Assembly (NCBI RefSeq): GCF_040802235.1
Contig: NC_133166.1
Coordinates: forward strand, 868,001-932,000
Direction: 5' to 3'
Length of the DNA stretch: 64,000 nt
Source: Manis javanica
Lineage: Eukaryota > Chordata > Mammalia > Pholidota > Manidae
Shown here: positions 22,441 through 34,039 of the stretch, piece by piece
How the letters are laid out: every line of letters starts with the position of its first letter
Numbering within the stretch: position 1 is the first letter of the stretch
Program-made: the position numbers and the translations under genes
The notes under the pieces: generated by a model
The model's database searches: none
The model's input: the letters and a program-made list of their open reading frames with translations, nothing else
What the model was told of the DNA's origin: nothing

Positions 22441-23693
22441 TTGATTCAGACAGATTTGAGCATTTGCTCACATTCTGGAACTACGAGAAGTCCCAGGTTT
22501 GTTTGGTGTATTTCTTGCTCTAGTCCTAGAATCAGTCATTTCTCCAAGGAGTCCTGGTTCCTTTTCATGGAAAACGACTAGAAACCAAGATCTGGGCACT
22601 AGGTAATACTGAAGTTTTCACATGTGTGAAATTGGAAAGAGAACACCTTTTCTGTAGATTTGTGTGAACATTAAATGAAATAGCACACATATAGTACGTA
22701 ACAAAGTTTTGAAACATAGGAAGCATTCAATATGTGATAATTCAGTAGGAGTTGAAATAGAATCCTTTGCTTTCTGGAAGTTCCAGGTTAAAGCTCATTC
22801 GAAACCAAGTTGTTTGGAAAAAAATTTCCTAGAAGTGTTTTGTCCCACAAAGCTCCTTGGAACTTGGGGTTCTGTACTCAGAACTGGGTTTAGGTGAAAT
22901 GGAGATTTTCATGTTTAGCATGTGTATTTGGCATTTTAAACTTTCTACCTGTTTAGTCTTAGAGAAAGAGCCAAATCCCAAAACTCACAGGAGGTCTTCT
23001 GTGAGCTGAGTGGGGATGGCTGGACTCTCCCGCTCCTGGGAAGGCTTTTCCATAGACCTTGATCATGGATAATTTTAGCCTGTGCTTGAAGAACATCACA
23101 CTCACACACCCCCCACACACCTTCCCGGGCCTGCAAGTCTTTCCCATGTCATGAAAATGTTGTATTCCCGCAGAAAGTAGTGTTCTGATAGCTTGTTTGC
23201 GTGTCACTGAGCCCTGGATTAGGTTTGAGACCTTAGGGACCTTCCCTCCAAAGGATCCCAGATCTACATGGATGCCAGTTTCTGGTGGATCCCAGCCCTG
23301 ACACCCTGTGGTATGACTCCCTCAAGGCTCTGAAGCAAACTGCAACAGCAGATGAACTGTCTTTACACTTTTACTATGTAGCCTCCAGGAATCTTTTACT
23401 ATTTGAAATCTGAGGTCCTCAGAGACAAAACAGCTTTTCTTCTCATTTTCAGACTTCAAAAAGTCTGCTAGGTAGTTGAAGGCAATTCTGAATGGAGATC
23501 CCATAACTCCCAAGGAGCCAGGTATGTTTTTTTCCCTGACCTTTTGAAAAGCAGCTTTCTTCACACTGTGGGTAGGAATAATGGGTTTATCTAACGGAAA
23601 GGGGCTCAGAAGTAGGTATAAAAAAATGACTCTTAATTCCATGTTTTTCACACTCCTCTGTCACATCTCATAAAAAATTAAGACCAAGCCAGC
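22441..23693. other. Intergenic, nothing recognised
   Basis: No supported gene or repeat. A CA-rich microstretch lies at about 23,100-23,120. Confidence 0.45.
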
Positions 23694-23710
23694 CTCCCAT
23701 GGGTAATTTT
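23694..23710 (+). repeat. Target-site duplication, left copy (L1 copy 2)
   Basis: CTCCCATGGGTAATTTT next to the T-run matches CTCCCATGGCTAATTTT at 27,260-27,276 with one mismatch. It bounds the second chimeric L1. Confidence 0.85.
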
Positions 23711-23769
23711 TTTTTTTTTTGGAGAACAGTGTGAGATTTATTTATGTATTTATTTATTTTTTTGAGAGG

Positions 23770-24059
23770 GCATCTCTCATATTTATTGATCAAATGGTTG
23801 TTAACAACAATAAAATTCTGTATAGGGGGGTCAATGCTCGATGCACAATCATTAATCCATCTCAAGCCTAATTCTCGTCAGTCTCCAATCTTCTGAAGCA
23901 TAACGAACAAGTTCTTACATGGTGAACAGTACAAGGGCATTCATCACAGAAACTTTCGATTTTGATCACACATTATGAACTATAAACAATCAGGTCAAAT
24001 ATGAATATTCGTTTGATTTTTATACTTGATTTATATGTGGATCCCACATTTCTCCCTTT
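23770..24059 (-). mobile_element. Polypurine tract and 3' LTR fragment (copy 2)
   Basis: On the minus strand a purine run (TAAAGGGAGAAA, ending at 24,049) meets the LTR start TGTGGGATCCACATATAAAT at 24,048. The LTR continues to an AATAAA at 23,782-23,787 and then GAGAGATGCCCTCTCA before the tail. The signal lies some 20-30 bases before the A-rich tail, the position expected if the LTR signal set the 3' end of the RNA. Confidence 0.7.
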
Positions 24060-24681
24060 ATTATTATTATTATTTTTATTTTTAATAAAATGCTGAAGTG
24101 GTAGGTAGATGCAAGATAAAGGTAGAAAACATAGTTTAGTGTTGTAAGAGAGCAATTGTAGATGATCAGGTGTGTGCCTGTAGACTACGTGTTAATCCAA
24201 GCTAGACAAGGGCATTAAAACATCCACGGATGCAGAAGATTTCTCTCAAAACAGGGGGGGTGAGGTTCTAAGCTTCACCACTTTTGTTCCCCAATTTCTC
24301 ACCTGATAACCCCCCTGCAACTGTGCCTGTCTTAGGTTGTTCCTCCCTTGAGGAATCTTACACGTCTCTGGCTAACCAGTCATCTTCCAGGGCCATACAG
24401 GGAGATGTAAAGTTGGTAAGTGAAAGAGAAGCCATATTGTTTGAAAAGGTTAGCTTTTTACTTCTTTGCAGATTTATGCCCTGTGGCTTCTATGCCCAGC
24501 ATTTGTCTTGAGGTATCTTTACCACTTGGAGGAATTATGATACTCGGTAAATTCGATATGAGGCATGAATTCTATTTAAGGGTTGTAATTAGGAAGGAAG
24601 AAGAAAAGCTATAGAGGTAGCAGATGGAAGAAAACATGGGAGGATTGATTATTTCTTTGACATATCTTCTTGTAGAGTAAC

Positions 24682-25092
24682 TTAAGCATGTATAGGTTTT
24701 AAACTACTAATTAAATTGCACACACACATTAATATAATAGGAATACAGTTACATAACCAAAGCAGATCTATAATTACCAGCCTTCTCCAGTGAAGCCAAG
24801 AAAACCAGTTAGGCACCCTAGGCATTTGTGAAAATTTGTCTATGATATGATGGATATTGTCCAACTGTACTTGAACAGTCTGAGAGAAATCAGACAAATT
24901 AAAACAACCCATTCCTGGGAACTGTTCACATCCCATATGTTCTTTTAACTGTAGATAGTCTGTAGTCATAAGATTTTGGAGCGTTACAACTTGCACTTCT
25001 CCTAATTCTTGGTTGAGTTCCAACAGTATAGATCCAGTCAAATTTGTTGTTTTACTGTATGCACAGGCCAGCTTAGATATTTCCTTCTTCAT
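24682..25092 (-). pseudogene. ERV env transmembrane fragment in L1 (copy 2)
   Basis: The counterpart of the env fragment of copy 1, with an open frame of 136 codons. Compared by eye with copy 1 it has no indel and about 20 amino-acid changes. It keeps the LQN-type helix, the cysteine loop with Gly in place of the first paired Cys, the Trp-containing membrane-proximal region and one hydrophobic span. A G-to-T change turns the Glu codon after PIHA into TAA, removing the last 13 residues. It is a relic with no SU subunit. Confidence 0.75.
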
Positions 25093-25382
25093 TCCAATGG
25101 CAAGTCCAGGAACCGGTGGGATGAATGCATCTACACCTGTAGCAGCGCATGGATCTTTGTTGGGGTTTTTTGATGATCATCTTCTGGCATGAGTCTTCCA
25201 GAGAGTGCTGATGTTGGAAGTTCTTCTTCATATCGTATCTTAGTTCATTTTCTGGGTAGCCAAATTAGGCTTTGATCTTCTGTATAAACACAAACAGACC
25301 CTTTGCCCACACTTTGATATGCCCTTTATACCATTGTGTAGAACTCATTGGAGGTCACCACACAGGAACTGCTTCTTTTTTT

Positions 25383-25529
25383 TTAAGAGAAAGGAATATT
25401 ATCAGAAAAGTGTACCTCCATAGCCGATCACCTGACACCCTTTAAGTGATCAAAATTAAGGATATTTAAAGCATGCATTAATCATTGATTTACCATTAGT
25501 TTTATCCTATCAAGAAGTAATCTCCCTTT

Positions 25530-25569
<40 letters not shown>

Positions 25570-25580
25570 TTTTTTTTTAA
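25383..25580 (-). repeat. Extra junction segment and (GAAA)n in copy 2
   Basis: Between the L1 3' UTR and the retroviral segment, copy 2 has about 190 bases absent from copy 1. They include a (TTTC)n/(GAAA)n microsatellite at 25,528-25,578 and about 140 bases of unique sequence flanked by A-runs on the minus strand. In copy 1 a single A-run joins the two parts directly. Confidence 0.8.
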
Positions 25581-25888
25581 TCTTTAATCTACACTTACAT
25601 GAAGAATATTATGTTTACTAGGCTCTCCCCTATACCAGGTCCCCCCTATAAACCCCTTTACAGTCACTGTCCATCAGCATAGTAAAATGTTGTAGAATCA
25701 CTACTTGTCTTCTCTGTGTTGTACAGCCCTCCCCTTTCTCCCTCCCCCTATGCATGCTAATGTTAATACCCCCTTATCCCTCCCTACCCACCCATCCTCC
25801 CCAGTCCCTTTCCCTTTGGTACCTGTTAGTACATTTTTGGGTCCTGTAATTCCACTGCTGTTTTGTTCCTTCAGTTTTTTCTTTGTTC

Positions 25889-27259
25889 TTATACTCCACA
25901 GATGAGTGAAATCATTTGGTATTTCTCTTTCTCTGCTTGGCTTATTTTGCTGAGCATAATACCCTCCAGCTCCATCCATGTTGCTGCAAATGGTAGGATT
26001 TGCCCTCTTCTTATGGCTGAGTAGTATCCAATTGTGTATATGTACCACATCTTCTTTATCCATTCATCTACCGATGGACATTTAGGTTGCTTCCAATTCT
26101 TGGCTATTGTAAATAGTGCTGCAATAAACATAGGGGTGCATCTGTCTTTCTCAAACTTGATTGCTGCGTTCTTAGGGTAAATTCCTAGGAGTGGAATTCC
26201 TGGGTCAAATGGTAAGTCTGTTTCGAGTATTTTGATGAACCTCCATACTGCTTTCCACAATGGTTGAACTAATTTACATTTCCACCAGCAGTGTAGGAGG
26301 GTTCCCGTTTCTCCACAGCCTCGCCAACATTTGTTGTTGTTTGTCTTTTGGATGGCAGCCATCCCTACTGGTGTGAGGTGATATCTCATTGTAGTTTTAA
26401 TTTGCATTTCTCTGATAATTAGCAATGTGGAGCATCTTTTCATGTGTCTTTTGGCCATCCGTATTTCTTTTTTGGAGAACTGTCTGTTCAGTTCCTCTGC
26501 CCATTTTTTAATTGGGTTATTTGTTTTTTGTTTGTTGAGGCATGTGAGCTCTTTATATATTCTGGACGTCAAGCCTTTATCGGATCTGTCATTTACAAAT
26601 ATATTCTCCCATACTATAGGGTTCCTTTTTGTTCTATTGATGGTGTCTTTTGCTGTACAAAAGCTTTTCAGCTTAATATAGTCCCACTTGTTCATTTTTG
26701 CTGTTGTTTTCCTTGCCCGGGGAGATATGTTCAAGAAGAGGTCACTCATGTTTATGTCTAAAAGGTTTTTGCCTATGTTTTTTTCTAAGAGTTTTATGGT
26801 TTTATGACTTACATTCAGGTCTTTGATCCATTTTGAATTTACTTTTGTGTATGGGGTTAGACAATGGTCCAGTTTCATTCTCCTACATGTAGCTGTCCAG
26901 TTTTGCCAGCACCATTTGTTGAAGAGACTGTCATTTCACCATTGTATGTCCATGGCTCCTTTATCAAATATTAATTGACCATATATGTTTGGATTAATTT
27001 CTGGAGTCTCTAATCTGTTCCACTGGTCTGTGGCTCTGTTCTTGTGCCAGTACCAAATTGTCTTGATTACTATGGCTTTGTAGTAGAGCTTGAGGTTGGG
27101 GAGTGAGATCCCCCCTACTTTATTCTTCTCTTTCAGGATTGCTTTGGCTATTCGGGGTCTTTGGTGTTTCCATATGAATTTTTGAATTATTTGCTCCAGT
27201 TCATTGAAGAATGTTGCTGGTAATTTGAGAGGGATTGCATCAAATCTGTATATTGCTTT
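25889..27259 (-). pseudogene. L1 ORF2 C-terminal part (copy 2)
   Basis: Minus-strand coding for the end of the RT/thumb region and the whole C-terminal segment. The last 329 codons (25,889-26,878) are open and keep the CX3CX7HX4C motif ([18 protein letters not shown]). An in-frame TGA at 26,936-26,938 follows MDIQW at the same codon as in copy 1. The A-run deletions that break copy 1 after that point are absent here. The 5' end is truncated at 27,259, so it has no endonuclease or RT active site. Confidence 0.88.
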
Positions 27260-27276
27260 CTCCCATGGCTAATTTT
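27260..27276 (+). repeat. Target-site duplication, right copy (L1 copy 2)
   Basis: CTCCCATGGCTAATTTT directly follows the truncated L1 5' end and pairs with 23,694-23,710. Confidence 0.85.
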
Positions 27277-27429
27277 GAGTCATCTCTTCTTACACAGAAA
27301 CTGACATATTCCAGGATAGACTTTTGCTACCAATTGGCATTTATAAAATCCAGGAACCAACTTCATGTGACTAACAAACAATTTAATAAAAAGTTGAATA
27401 AATTTTTAATGAATTTATAAACAGATAAA

Positions 27430-27610
27430 CAAATAGGTTGTATTGAGCACCCACCATAGACCACACAGTGGCTGGATTTTCCCATGTTTTATCTCACTTA
27501 ATCCTCCACTGATAGAGGGAAATTGACTTGCCTACAGTCCCACAGTCAGTAAGCATTAAAACTATTATTCTAACTCAATTGTTGAGCTTCCCCTTCATTC
27601 ATTCACTTAA
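27430..27610 (-). repeat. MIR SINE relic
   Basis: Antisense MIR-like order: TTGAGCACCCACCATAGACC, TTTTATCTCACTTAATCCTC, GACTTGCCTACAGTCCCACA. Confidence 0.6.
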
Positions 27611-28789
27611 CAAATATTTAGGAGTCTGCTATGTATCTGGCACTAGTCTAGGCTGTGAAAAATGATGCACAAAATAGTGTCAAACCTTGTTTCTGTCTTC
27701 ATGGAATTTAATCTATAGTTTTCCATTGAGAGTCTCCTTTGGAACTCCCCCAGATGGGATATCATGGCTGGGGGTGATTCTTCAAACCCCTTTATAAACA
27801 ATTTACTTCCAGACTATCTATCTTGGTGGTTTAGACCAAGTCCAGTAAATTTTAGGGATTATAATTCTATAGTCCCCCAAGTTTTAATGTTTTTTGGCTT
27901 TCAACACATTTAATCATTTATTATTTATTGAATAAAGCAGTGTGTCACATACTATTATCAACTCTTTAAAAAAAAAGTCTTTACTCTTTTGAGCTCCTTT
28001 CTGATGTTTATTTTAGTCCTATGCAGAAAAGCTTGGTCTGTGCAGAGTTTGGGTGGAAGGAAACATAACAGCAACAGTGGAATTTGGACTCAGGCTTCGT
28101 GACCCTTCAGGGATGGCGCTGCGCAAAAGAAGCCTTTTCTCTCTCCACACTGATTCCATCTTTCTCTTTTCTGTTCTGGATCCAGACTCTTTATTAACAG
28201 TGACTGCAATGAAAGGGTTGTCTATCAAGAGAACATAGAAAATGCCTTGACTATTAATTGCTAATGTACGAAGATGGTAGTCTGGGGCAGTTGAATATAG
28301 GGAGTGTATGATAATTGTTAGAAATCAGACCTATACATTAAGTGACTATAATAGGGTGATCAGTTTTTACAAAGGAAATTGATCAACCAAAAGTGTGAGA
28401 AGGTATTTTGAAATAGAATTCAGGATCCACACTAGGTCAGCCACCTTTCATTCTTGGATTTTTTCCAGGTTGTTTAGCCTACCTGGTGTTGGGGAAGAGG
28501 CTGGTTGAGATAGAGGGGTGAGTATCTCATTCGTGGAAGGACCACAGTACTTGGCGAGCAGTTTTCCCATTCTAAATGGCCCTCACCAGTAAGTGGCGAT
28601 GTTTGGTTGGAGCTCTAGACTTGACCTAGCCACTTTATCTCACCAAGTCTCTGTTTCTTCAAGCGTATATCTACATGTGAACATAGCGATATAATATATT
28701 TGCGTGCTATACAATATAAAATATATGTAACTGACAGAACTGTTGTGGTTCAATGAAAAGTATACACAAATAGAGTTTTATAAACTCCA
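27611..28789. other. Intergenic, nothing recognised
   Basis: No gene or clear repeat. The overlapping open frames at 28,019-28,238 on both strands are chance. Confidence 0.45.
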
Positions 28790-29045
28790 GAACAGTGGTT
28801 CTTGACTGGGAACAATGTTGCCCCCACGCAGGAGACATTTGGCAGTGATTGCTGGTTGTCACAGCTGGGGAAGAGGGTGTGTTATTGGCACCTAGGGAAG
28901 AGGAAAGGGATAATGGTAAACAGCCTATAGGGCACAGAACTGTCCCCCTTTGTCCTGCACCCCCACCTCCAACCAGAGAACTGTCCAGGCTTCCAGCCAG
29001 TTATGTCAGTAGTGCTGAGGTTGAGAAATCTTGTTCTGGAACACT
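28790..29045 (+). mobile_element. MER5A-type hAT DNA transposon relic
   Basis: The order CAGTGGTTCTTGACTGGGAA, GGAGACATTTGGCAGTGATT, GGTTGTCACAGCTGGGG, GGCACCTAG and GAGGTTGAGAAATCTTG matches the MER5A consensus as I know it. It is a non-autonomous hAT-Charlie element, long dead. Orientation follows that remembered consensus. Confidence 0.8.
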
Positions 29046-29469
29046 AGATAGATATTGCAATTCAGTAGCTGTGTGACCTCGAAGGGCACCACATACCTCT
29101 GTTTCCTAATATAGAAGATTAAGAAACTGCCTGTCACAGATTATAGGATGTGTGTCTGCTAAATTAGAGGGCCATAAGTCCAAAGGAAATAAAAAGGACT
29201 GGATAAATATGGCAAGGGCTGCAGGTTGGAAAGCTAATTGGTACATTACTGGGTGGAAATCTATCAATAAGCAAAAAACAGGTGGAAATACAAAATTCTA
29301 GGAATTTTTCCTAAGGAAAAAGTAAGAGGCACAAGAAGACATCTGCAAGGTTATTCCCTGGAACTTTGTTTATGAAGGTGAAATACTGGAAACCAGGGAA
29401 CATCACGGGGTTTTTGCCTAAACCACAGCCCTTGTGTGTGTCATTGTTTAACTCCAGGGGGAAAATATG
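29046..29469. other. Intergenic, nothing recognised
   Basis: No gene or repeat recognised. Confidence 0.4.
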
Positions 29470-29745
29470 TTCCCAGCCCAGGGCAAATAGCCTTTGAAAC
29501 CAAAATCAGTCAAAGGGAGAAATAAAAGTGGAAGAAACCTATCTATTGCTTACAAGCAGTCGTCTATTTCTGCTTGCCCTTGTTTCTTGTGACCCGGTTA
29601 CAAAAGAACCCCACCAAACCTCTCCACTCCAGGTGCATGCTCAGCTCTCCATCACCTTTGTAATCACCTATTGATATGGAGATGCACTAAGGCCAGGTGA
29701 GACATTCTGGAAATATTGCTATTTTACCCACAATCCTGCTAGAAC
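29470..29745 (-). mobile_element. ERV LTR-type fragment
   Basis: It shares CCCAGCCCAGGGCAAAT, AACCAAAATCAGTCAAAGGG, TTATTGCTTACAAG and GAGATGCACTAAGGCCAGGT with 60,980-61,270, so the two are copies of one family. The antisense poly(A)-signal-like region near the left suggests minus orientation. Ends are ragged and no target duplication is seen. Confidence 0.6.
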
Positions 29746-30729
29746 AGTAAGCTGTTTGCTGTGGAGTTAGGTAGCATGAAAAAGGGTTTGAACACTTTGT
29801 TGTTGATGTTCTATTCAATTCACCAAATATTTATTTACATGTGCAAGTGTCAAGGTAGGTTGGGTGGGCCAGAGGGGATGAAGACAGTGTCCCCAGGAGC
29901 TTAGAGCTATTTAGGAAGGTGGGTAGCTGCCCAGCTAATTGTGTGATGACCAATCACAAAAGAAAGCAGAGAGGGAGGACTTGATTGTAACCGGAATCAA
30001 TAATAAAGACTTCTGGTAGGAGGTGGAGATATAAATATCTTTATATAAATATATATTTCAATAGAATTACTGCTGAAGAATAAACTCATAAATACATGAA
30101 GAGTTGTGATAAAGAGCTCTGATTTAACATCAGATAGACCAAGGTTTTCAGTCCACTTCCAACATTTAACTAGTTATGTGACTTGGGGCAATAATAATAA
30201 TTATTATTATATAAGTACATATAATAAATAAAATAGCTCTGCCTTCCCCATATAAAAGTTGTTAGATTTTGGGAGCAGATGGTAGCCAGAAAAAGGAGAC
30301 CAAGTACACTGCCAACTGGAAATACTCTAAATAAAAAAGCAAAATGTTCTATGTGCATGTTTTAAATCAGTCATTTTTGCAAAGGTGAAACTGGAAATGG
30401 GGGAACAGAGTATCATTATATATACAGTTTCTCCTTGTGTAAAATAAGGAAAGTCATGAGATCAGCCTACCGTATAATAACTATTATTAAGACTTCTGTG
30501 ATTTCTGCTATTTAATTATATGGGCAAAGACAATGATCAGAAATCTCCATATTTCTCCAAATATTCTTGAGAATGAAATAAGAAGACAAAGAATGAGGGA
30601 TTTATACTTTATTTCTTCATTCTGTTCTTTTTTTGCTTTTTAAAAACTGTGTAAGTAAAATCTTAAAAGTGGCCACCAGATGCATCATAATTTGTTTTAC
30701 ATGATGTAATCAGGTAAAATAATTCAGGC
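29746..30729. other. Intergenic, nothing recognised
   Basis: AT-rich, with a short (ATA)n stretch around 30,190-30,230. No gene recognised. Confidence 0.45.
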
Positions 30730-30945
30730 TCTGAGTATATGGACTTTGGATTTAGAAATATAAAGGTGTGAACATTGATTCTGACTCTTACTAATTAAGT
30801 TGTTTTGGTCAATTAAGCTCCCTGAGCCTTAACTTGCTCATTTGTAAAATGGGTATAACAACACCTGTCTCACAGGGTTAGATGTTTAATTTAATGGAAG
30901 GAGCTAGCATGTGCCTTACACATAATACATTCTCAATATGTATTT
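30730..30945 (+). repeat. MIR SINE relic
   Basis: Sense MIR order: CTGACTCTTACTAATTAAG, TTAAGCTCCCTGAGCC, TTTGTAAAATGGGTATAACA, CTCACAGGGTTAG. Confidence 0.7.
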
Positions 30946-31043
30946 GTTCTCTCTTTTTATATTATCCCATCATCTCTCTCATACTTTGATTTGAATTTCA
31001 TAGACTCTTCTTTAATCACCAGGCCAAATTCAAGTTGACTTCC

Positions 31044-31971
31044 ATGGAGAATAGCACAGAAGTGCCGGAGTTCCTCCTTTAGGATTAACAGAGGACCCTG
31101 ATCTTTGAGTTCCCTTCCTCCTGGTGTTCTGTTCATCGACCTCATCACACTGGATGGGAATGGGGAGCTGATGGTGGTCATCCTGTCAGATGCCCACCTC
31201 CACACTCCCAGATGTTTCTTCAATAACCTCTCCCTTGTAGACGTGGGCTATTCATCGGCCGTAGCTCCTAAAATGGTGGATGCAGTCAGGGAACAAAGTC
31301 ACCTCCTTCGGTGGAGGCTCTGCACAGTTGTTCTTCTCTGCGGGTGTGGCACTGTCTAGTGTTACCTCCTGGCCTCCAAGGCTTGTGACTGCCATGCCGC
31401 CATGTGCTGGTGGCTTTAGTACTCCAGTACCATGACCTTGGGTGTGTGTGCTCTCCTGGCCATTGGCTCTATGTCTGGCTTCTTCAATGCTTCCATCCAC
31501 ACAGCAGACACCTTCACGCCCTCCTTCTGTGGGTCTCATGAGATTAATCATTTTTTCTGAGATGTCCCCCACCCTGGCTGGCTCCTCCTCTGGCACACAG
31601 CGGGGATTTGACTGTAATGCCTTGTTGTGGGCTTCATCTTTCCCACCTTCCTGGTCATCCGCATCTTTTACCTCTTCTTATCTATAGCCATCAAAGGCTG
31701 CATTCTGTTGAAGGATGGAGGAAGGCCTTCTCCACCTGCATCTCCCGTCTCACTGCCGTCTCCATCTTCTACGGCACCATCCTCTTCATACCTGTAGCCC
31801 AGATCCAGCCAGTCTGTGGACACTGACAAAATCACATCTGTGTTTTACACTGTGGTGATTCCCATGTTGAATCCCTTACTCTACAGCCTCAGGAACAAAG
31901 ATGTGAAAAATGCTGTCTGGAAAATTCTCAACAAACTTTACCCACAATCTTCAAATGTGAGTAAGAAGTAG
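31044..31971 (+). pseudogene. OR5B21: Olfactory receptor pseudogene, OR5B21-like
   Basis: A decayed single-exon odorant receptor. It opens with ATG and MENSTEV. It ends with a well-kept TM7 and tail ([20 protein letters not shown], then [13 protein letters not shown]), which resembles the OR5B21 C-terminus I remember rather than OR5B12. Middle landmarks are still readable: [24 protein letters not shown] and QSVDTDKI. Damage includes a frameshift with TAG at codon 13 (31,080-31,082), several more frameshifts through TM1-TM3, DRY degraded to DCH in CDCHAAMC, stops in the second loop, and a disrupted TM6 region. It sits between LPXN and the OR5B12-like gene on the same strand, the place of OR5B21 in human. 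It cannot encode a receptor. Confidence 0.9.
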
Positions 31972-34039
31972 GCAGGTAACTGAGGCAGAAACTTTCCTTC
32001 AGACAGAGACGCCGTCATGGCTTCTGAGGTTTGGCAGATTTCTGTTCCTTCTTCTCCAAGAGCAGTGCTTACTTCTGCGGCTGGAGGTCATAAAAAGCAG
32101 CATTTTGAAATGTCACACTCAGGAAGATAATCTTATATTTAGTGCACGACAACGTGGGATGTTTAAATCCTTCTTGAGTTAGTTTCTTGACATGGCTTAA
32201 AGCAGATCAAAGCATAAACTGAATGCCCTGAATTTCCCCCTTCTTATTTTTAATTAGAAGAGATTTCCATTCACTATTAAACTTTGGTGCAAGGATCCCA
32301 TCTTCACTCTATAATATTTATCAACGGGAATGCACAGCATTATGCTTTCTGTTCCTTTGGTCCGTAGGTTTGAAAGTTAGTTTCCCATGCTGACAAAAGA
32401 CATTTTAATATTTTTAATAATGTCTCAGAGAGGGTTGTAATTTAAAGGATGGGGCACTGGACCAAGAGTCAAGTAACAAGTAACCCAGTATCAAAGCTCT
32501 CCAAGTGCCCACTCTGTGCGCCCATCTTTATTCCTGCTCTTGTTCTTCAGCTGTGACGTTGTACAGCTTTGTTTTCTCCATCTCCTTCTGTTTCAGTGTC
32601 GTGACAACTTTGGGAGAGAACAATGTCTGTAATACATTGTTGAAACTTTAACCCAAATAAATACATTTTTCTTTAGAGAGCCTGCGCTCTGTTCTATGCT
32701 TTTGGCCTCTGTCTGATATAATTACCAAAACTTGCAAATGTTTGGAGAAAAAAAAAGTTTTTTTTTTCCAGGGGCTATGAAAAAGAGTATTTGTCTTCTG
32801 AATTAAATGCTTGCATTTCTCAGCACCCTCAAGCTTGTCGGATCTATTATGAACACACATAATAGTTTTCTGTGCCCTCTGGGCTTCTGTTTTTCCAATA
32901 ATTCACTTCACCTCTGGATCCCTGTTGCATTCTGATGCTCTGTAATTAGATGCAGCACAAACGAAAAACCCTGTGGAAATTTACTTCTCAAGATAGGAAT
33001 AGCGCAATGACGCCCAGCACAAGCCCACCCTCAGGCCTGGTTTCATGTGTTCGATGTGGATGGTGTGAGCAGATGTGTGTGCGTGGGAGTGGAGTGGTGA
33101 TTAATTTTACTTCTCACATATCAACTCCTTGATGGTGTTTACACCATCAAGCTGCAATTAGTTTTAAGTCGCCACATATTTCATTATTTTAAACTCTCAA
33201 AAAAAAAAAGAATTTTTATTTTAAACGTGAAAGCCAGAAATTTTGGTGGGCTAAATCAGGAAACTTAGAAGGTTTTGAGGTAATTGCACTCCATCGTGCA
33301 GAGAGCAGCCTCTGTCTGAGGAAGGCGGATCCATGGGTCTTGTGGAGAGAGGAGCAAAGAGGGAGTGTTGGAACATGAGGCTGCCCTGCAGGAGAAGCTT
33401 TCTCCAGGATCTGGTCCATCACCGGAAGAGAGCGGGAGCTTCTTCTGGGTCCAAGGCCTTGGCAACCTAGACCTGCCTCACCTATCCTCTTGCCTCCCCT
33501 CTTTAGCAGAGGCCTGTGCAGCAACACGTATAGAAAACAGCCTTTAAAGGCCAGGATCCACTCCACATGGAAACCTTCTCAGTGACTTAGGGATCCAGAG
33601 CTCAAAGGTGTCCAGATTTGGAAATTAATCTGGTAAGAAGCTATCCAAGCACTAAGTGCAGTCCAGTCTCAGATCAACTTCTTCTCCTTGATGGATATAA
33701 CTAACTTCTTTTCCTGTTCTTCCTGCTTCTCCTTTTCTACCTCCTCCTTTCCCTTCTCTTTTTCTTCCTTGTCTTCCCAGCCTCTTCCTATCGGCAGCCC
33801 ATGCAAGAACTTTCCTCACCATTAAGTCATTAGGTCTTTGGGAAAAATTAAAGGCTGTAGTTTGTATATCATAATTGCCACAATACATAGAAAGGTATGT
33901 TTCTGGGTGTGTTTCTTTGTTCCTCTACATCCTGATTAAGGCAGAAGTTTGAGTGGATCATCTGAGTTTAGACCTAATGTCTATATATTTTCTCTTTCCT
34001 GTTGACATCATCTCAAACTATTGTTCTGGTCGACTGCAA
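31972..34039. other. Intergenic, nothing recognised
   Basis: Downstream of the pseudogene. A 10-11 A run lies near 33,200. No supported gene; the overlapping open frames around 33,216-33,566 are chance. Confidence 0.45.

Larger units (their letters stand above)
23711..27259 (-). mobile_element. 5'-truncated L1 with retroviral 3' extension (copy 2)
   Basis: A minus-strand L1 of about 3.5 kb. It begins inside the ORF2 RT region, runs through the ORF2 C-terminus (stop at 25,889), the 3' UTR, an A-rich junction with a (GAAA)n expansion, the same retroviral env/PPT/LTR segment as copy 1, a TAAA-repeat tail, about 20 bases of extra sequence and a poly(A) run. The 17-bp target duplications are distinct from those of copy 1, so this is an independent insertion. 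It lacks the older L1 tail seen in copy 1. Confidence 0.9.

Noticed and set aside
25528-25578. Regular short repeat considered as a possible CRISPR or regulatory array
   Set aside because: It is a simple tetranucleotide microsatellite in a mammalian genome, without spacers.
26427-26761. Plus-strand open frames of 84-105 codons in copy 2
   Set aside because: They are antisense shadows of the minus-strand L1 ORF2 C-terminus; similar shadows occur opposite copy 1 at 16,958-17,265.
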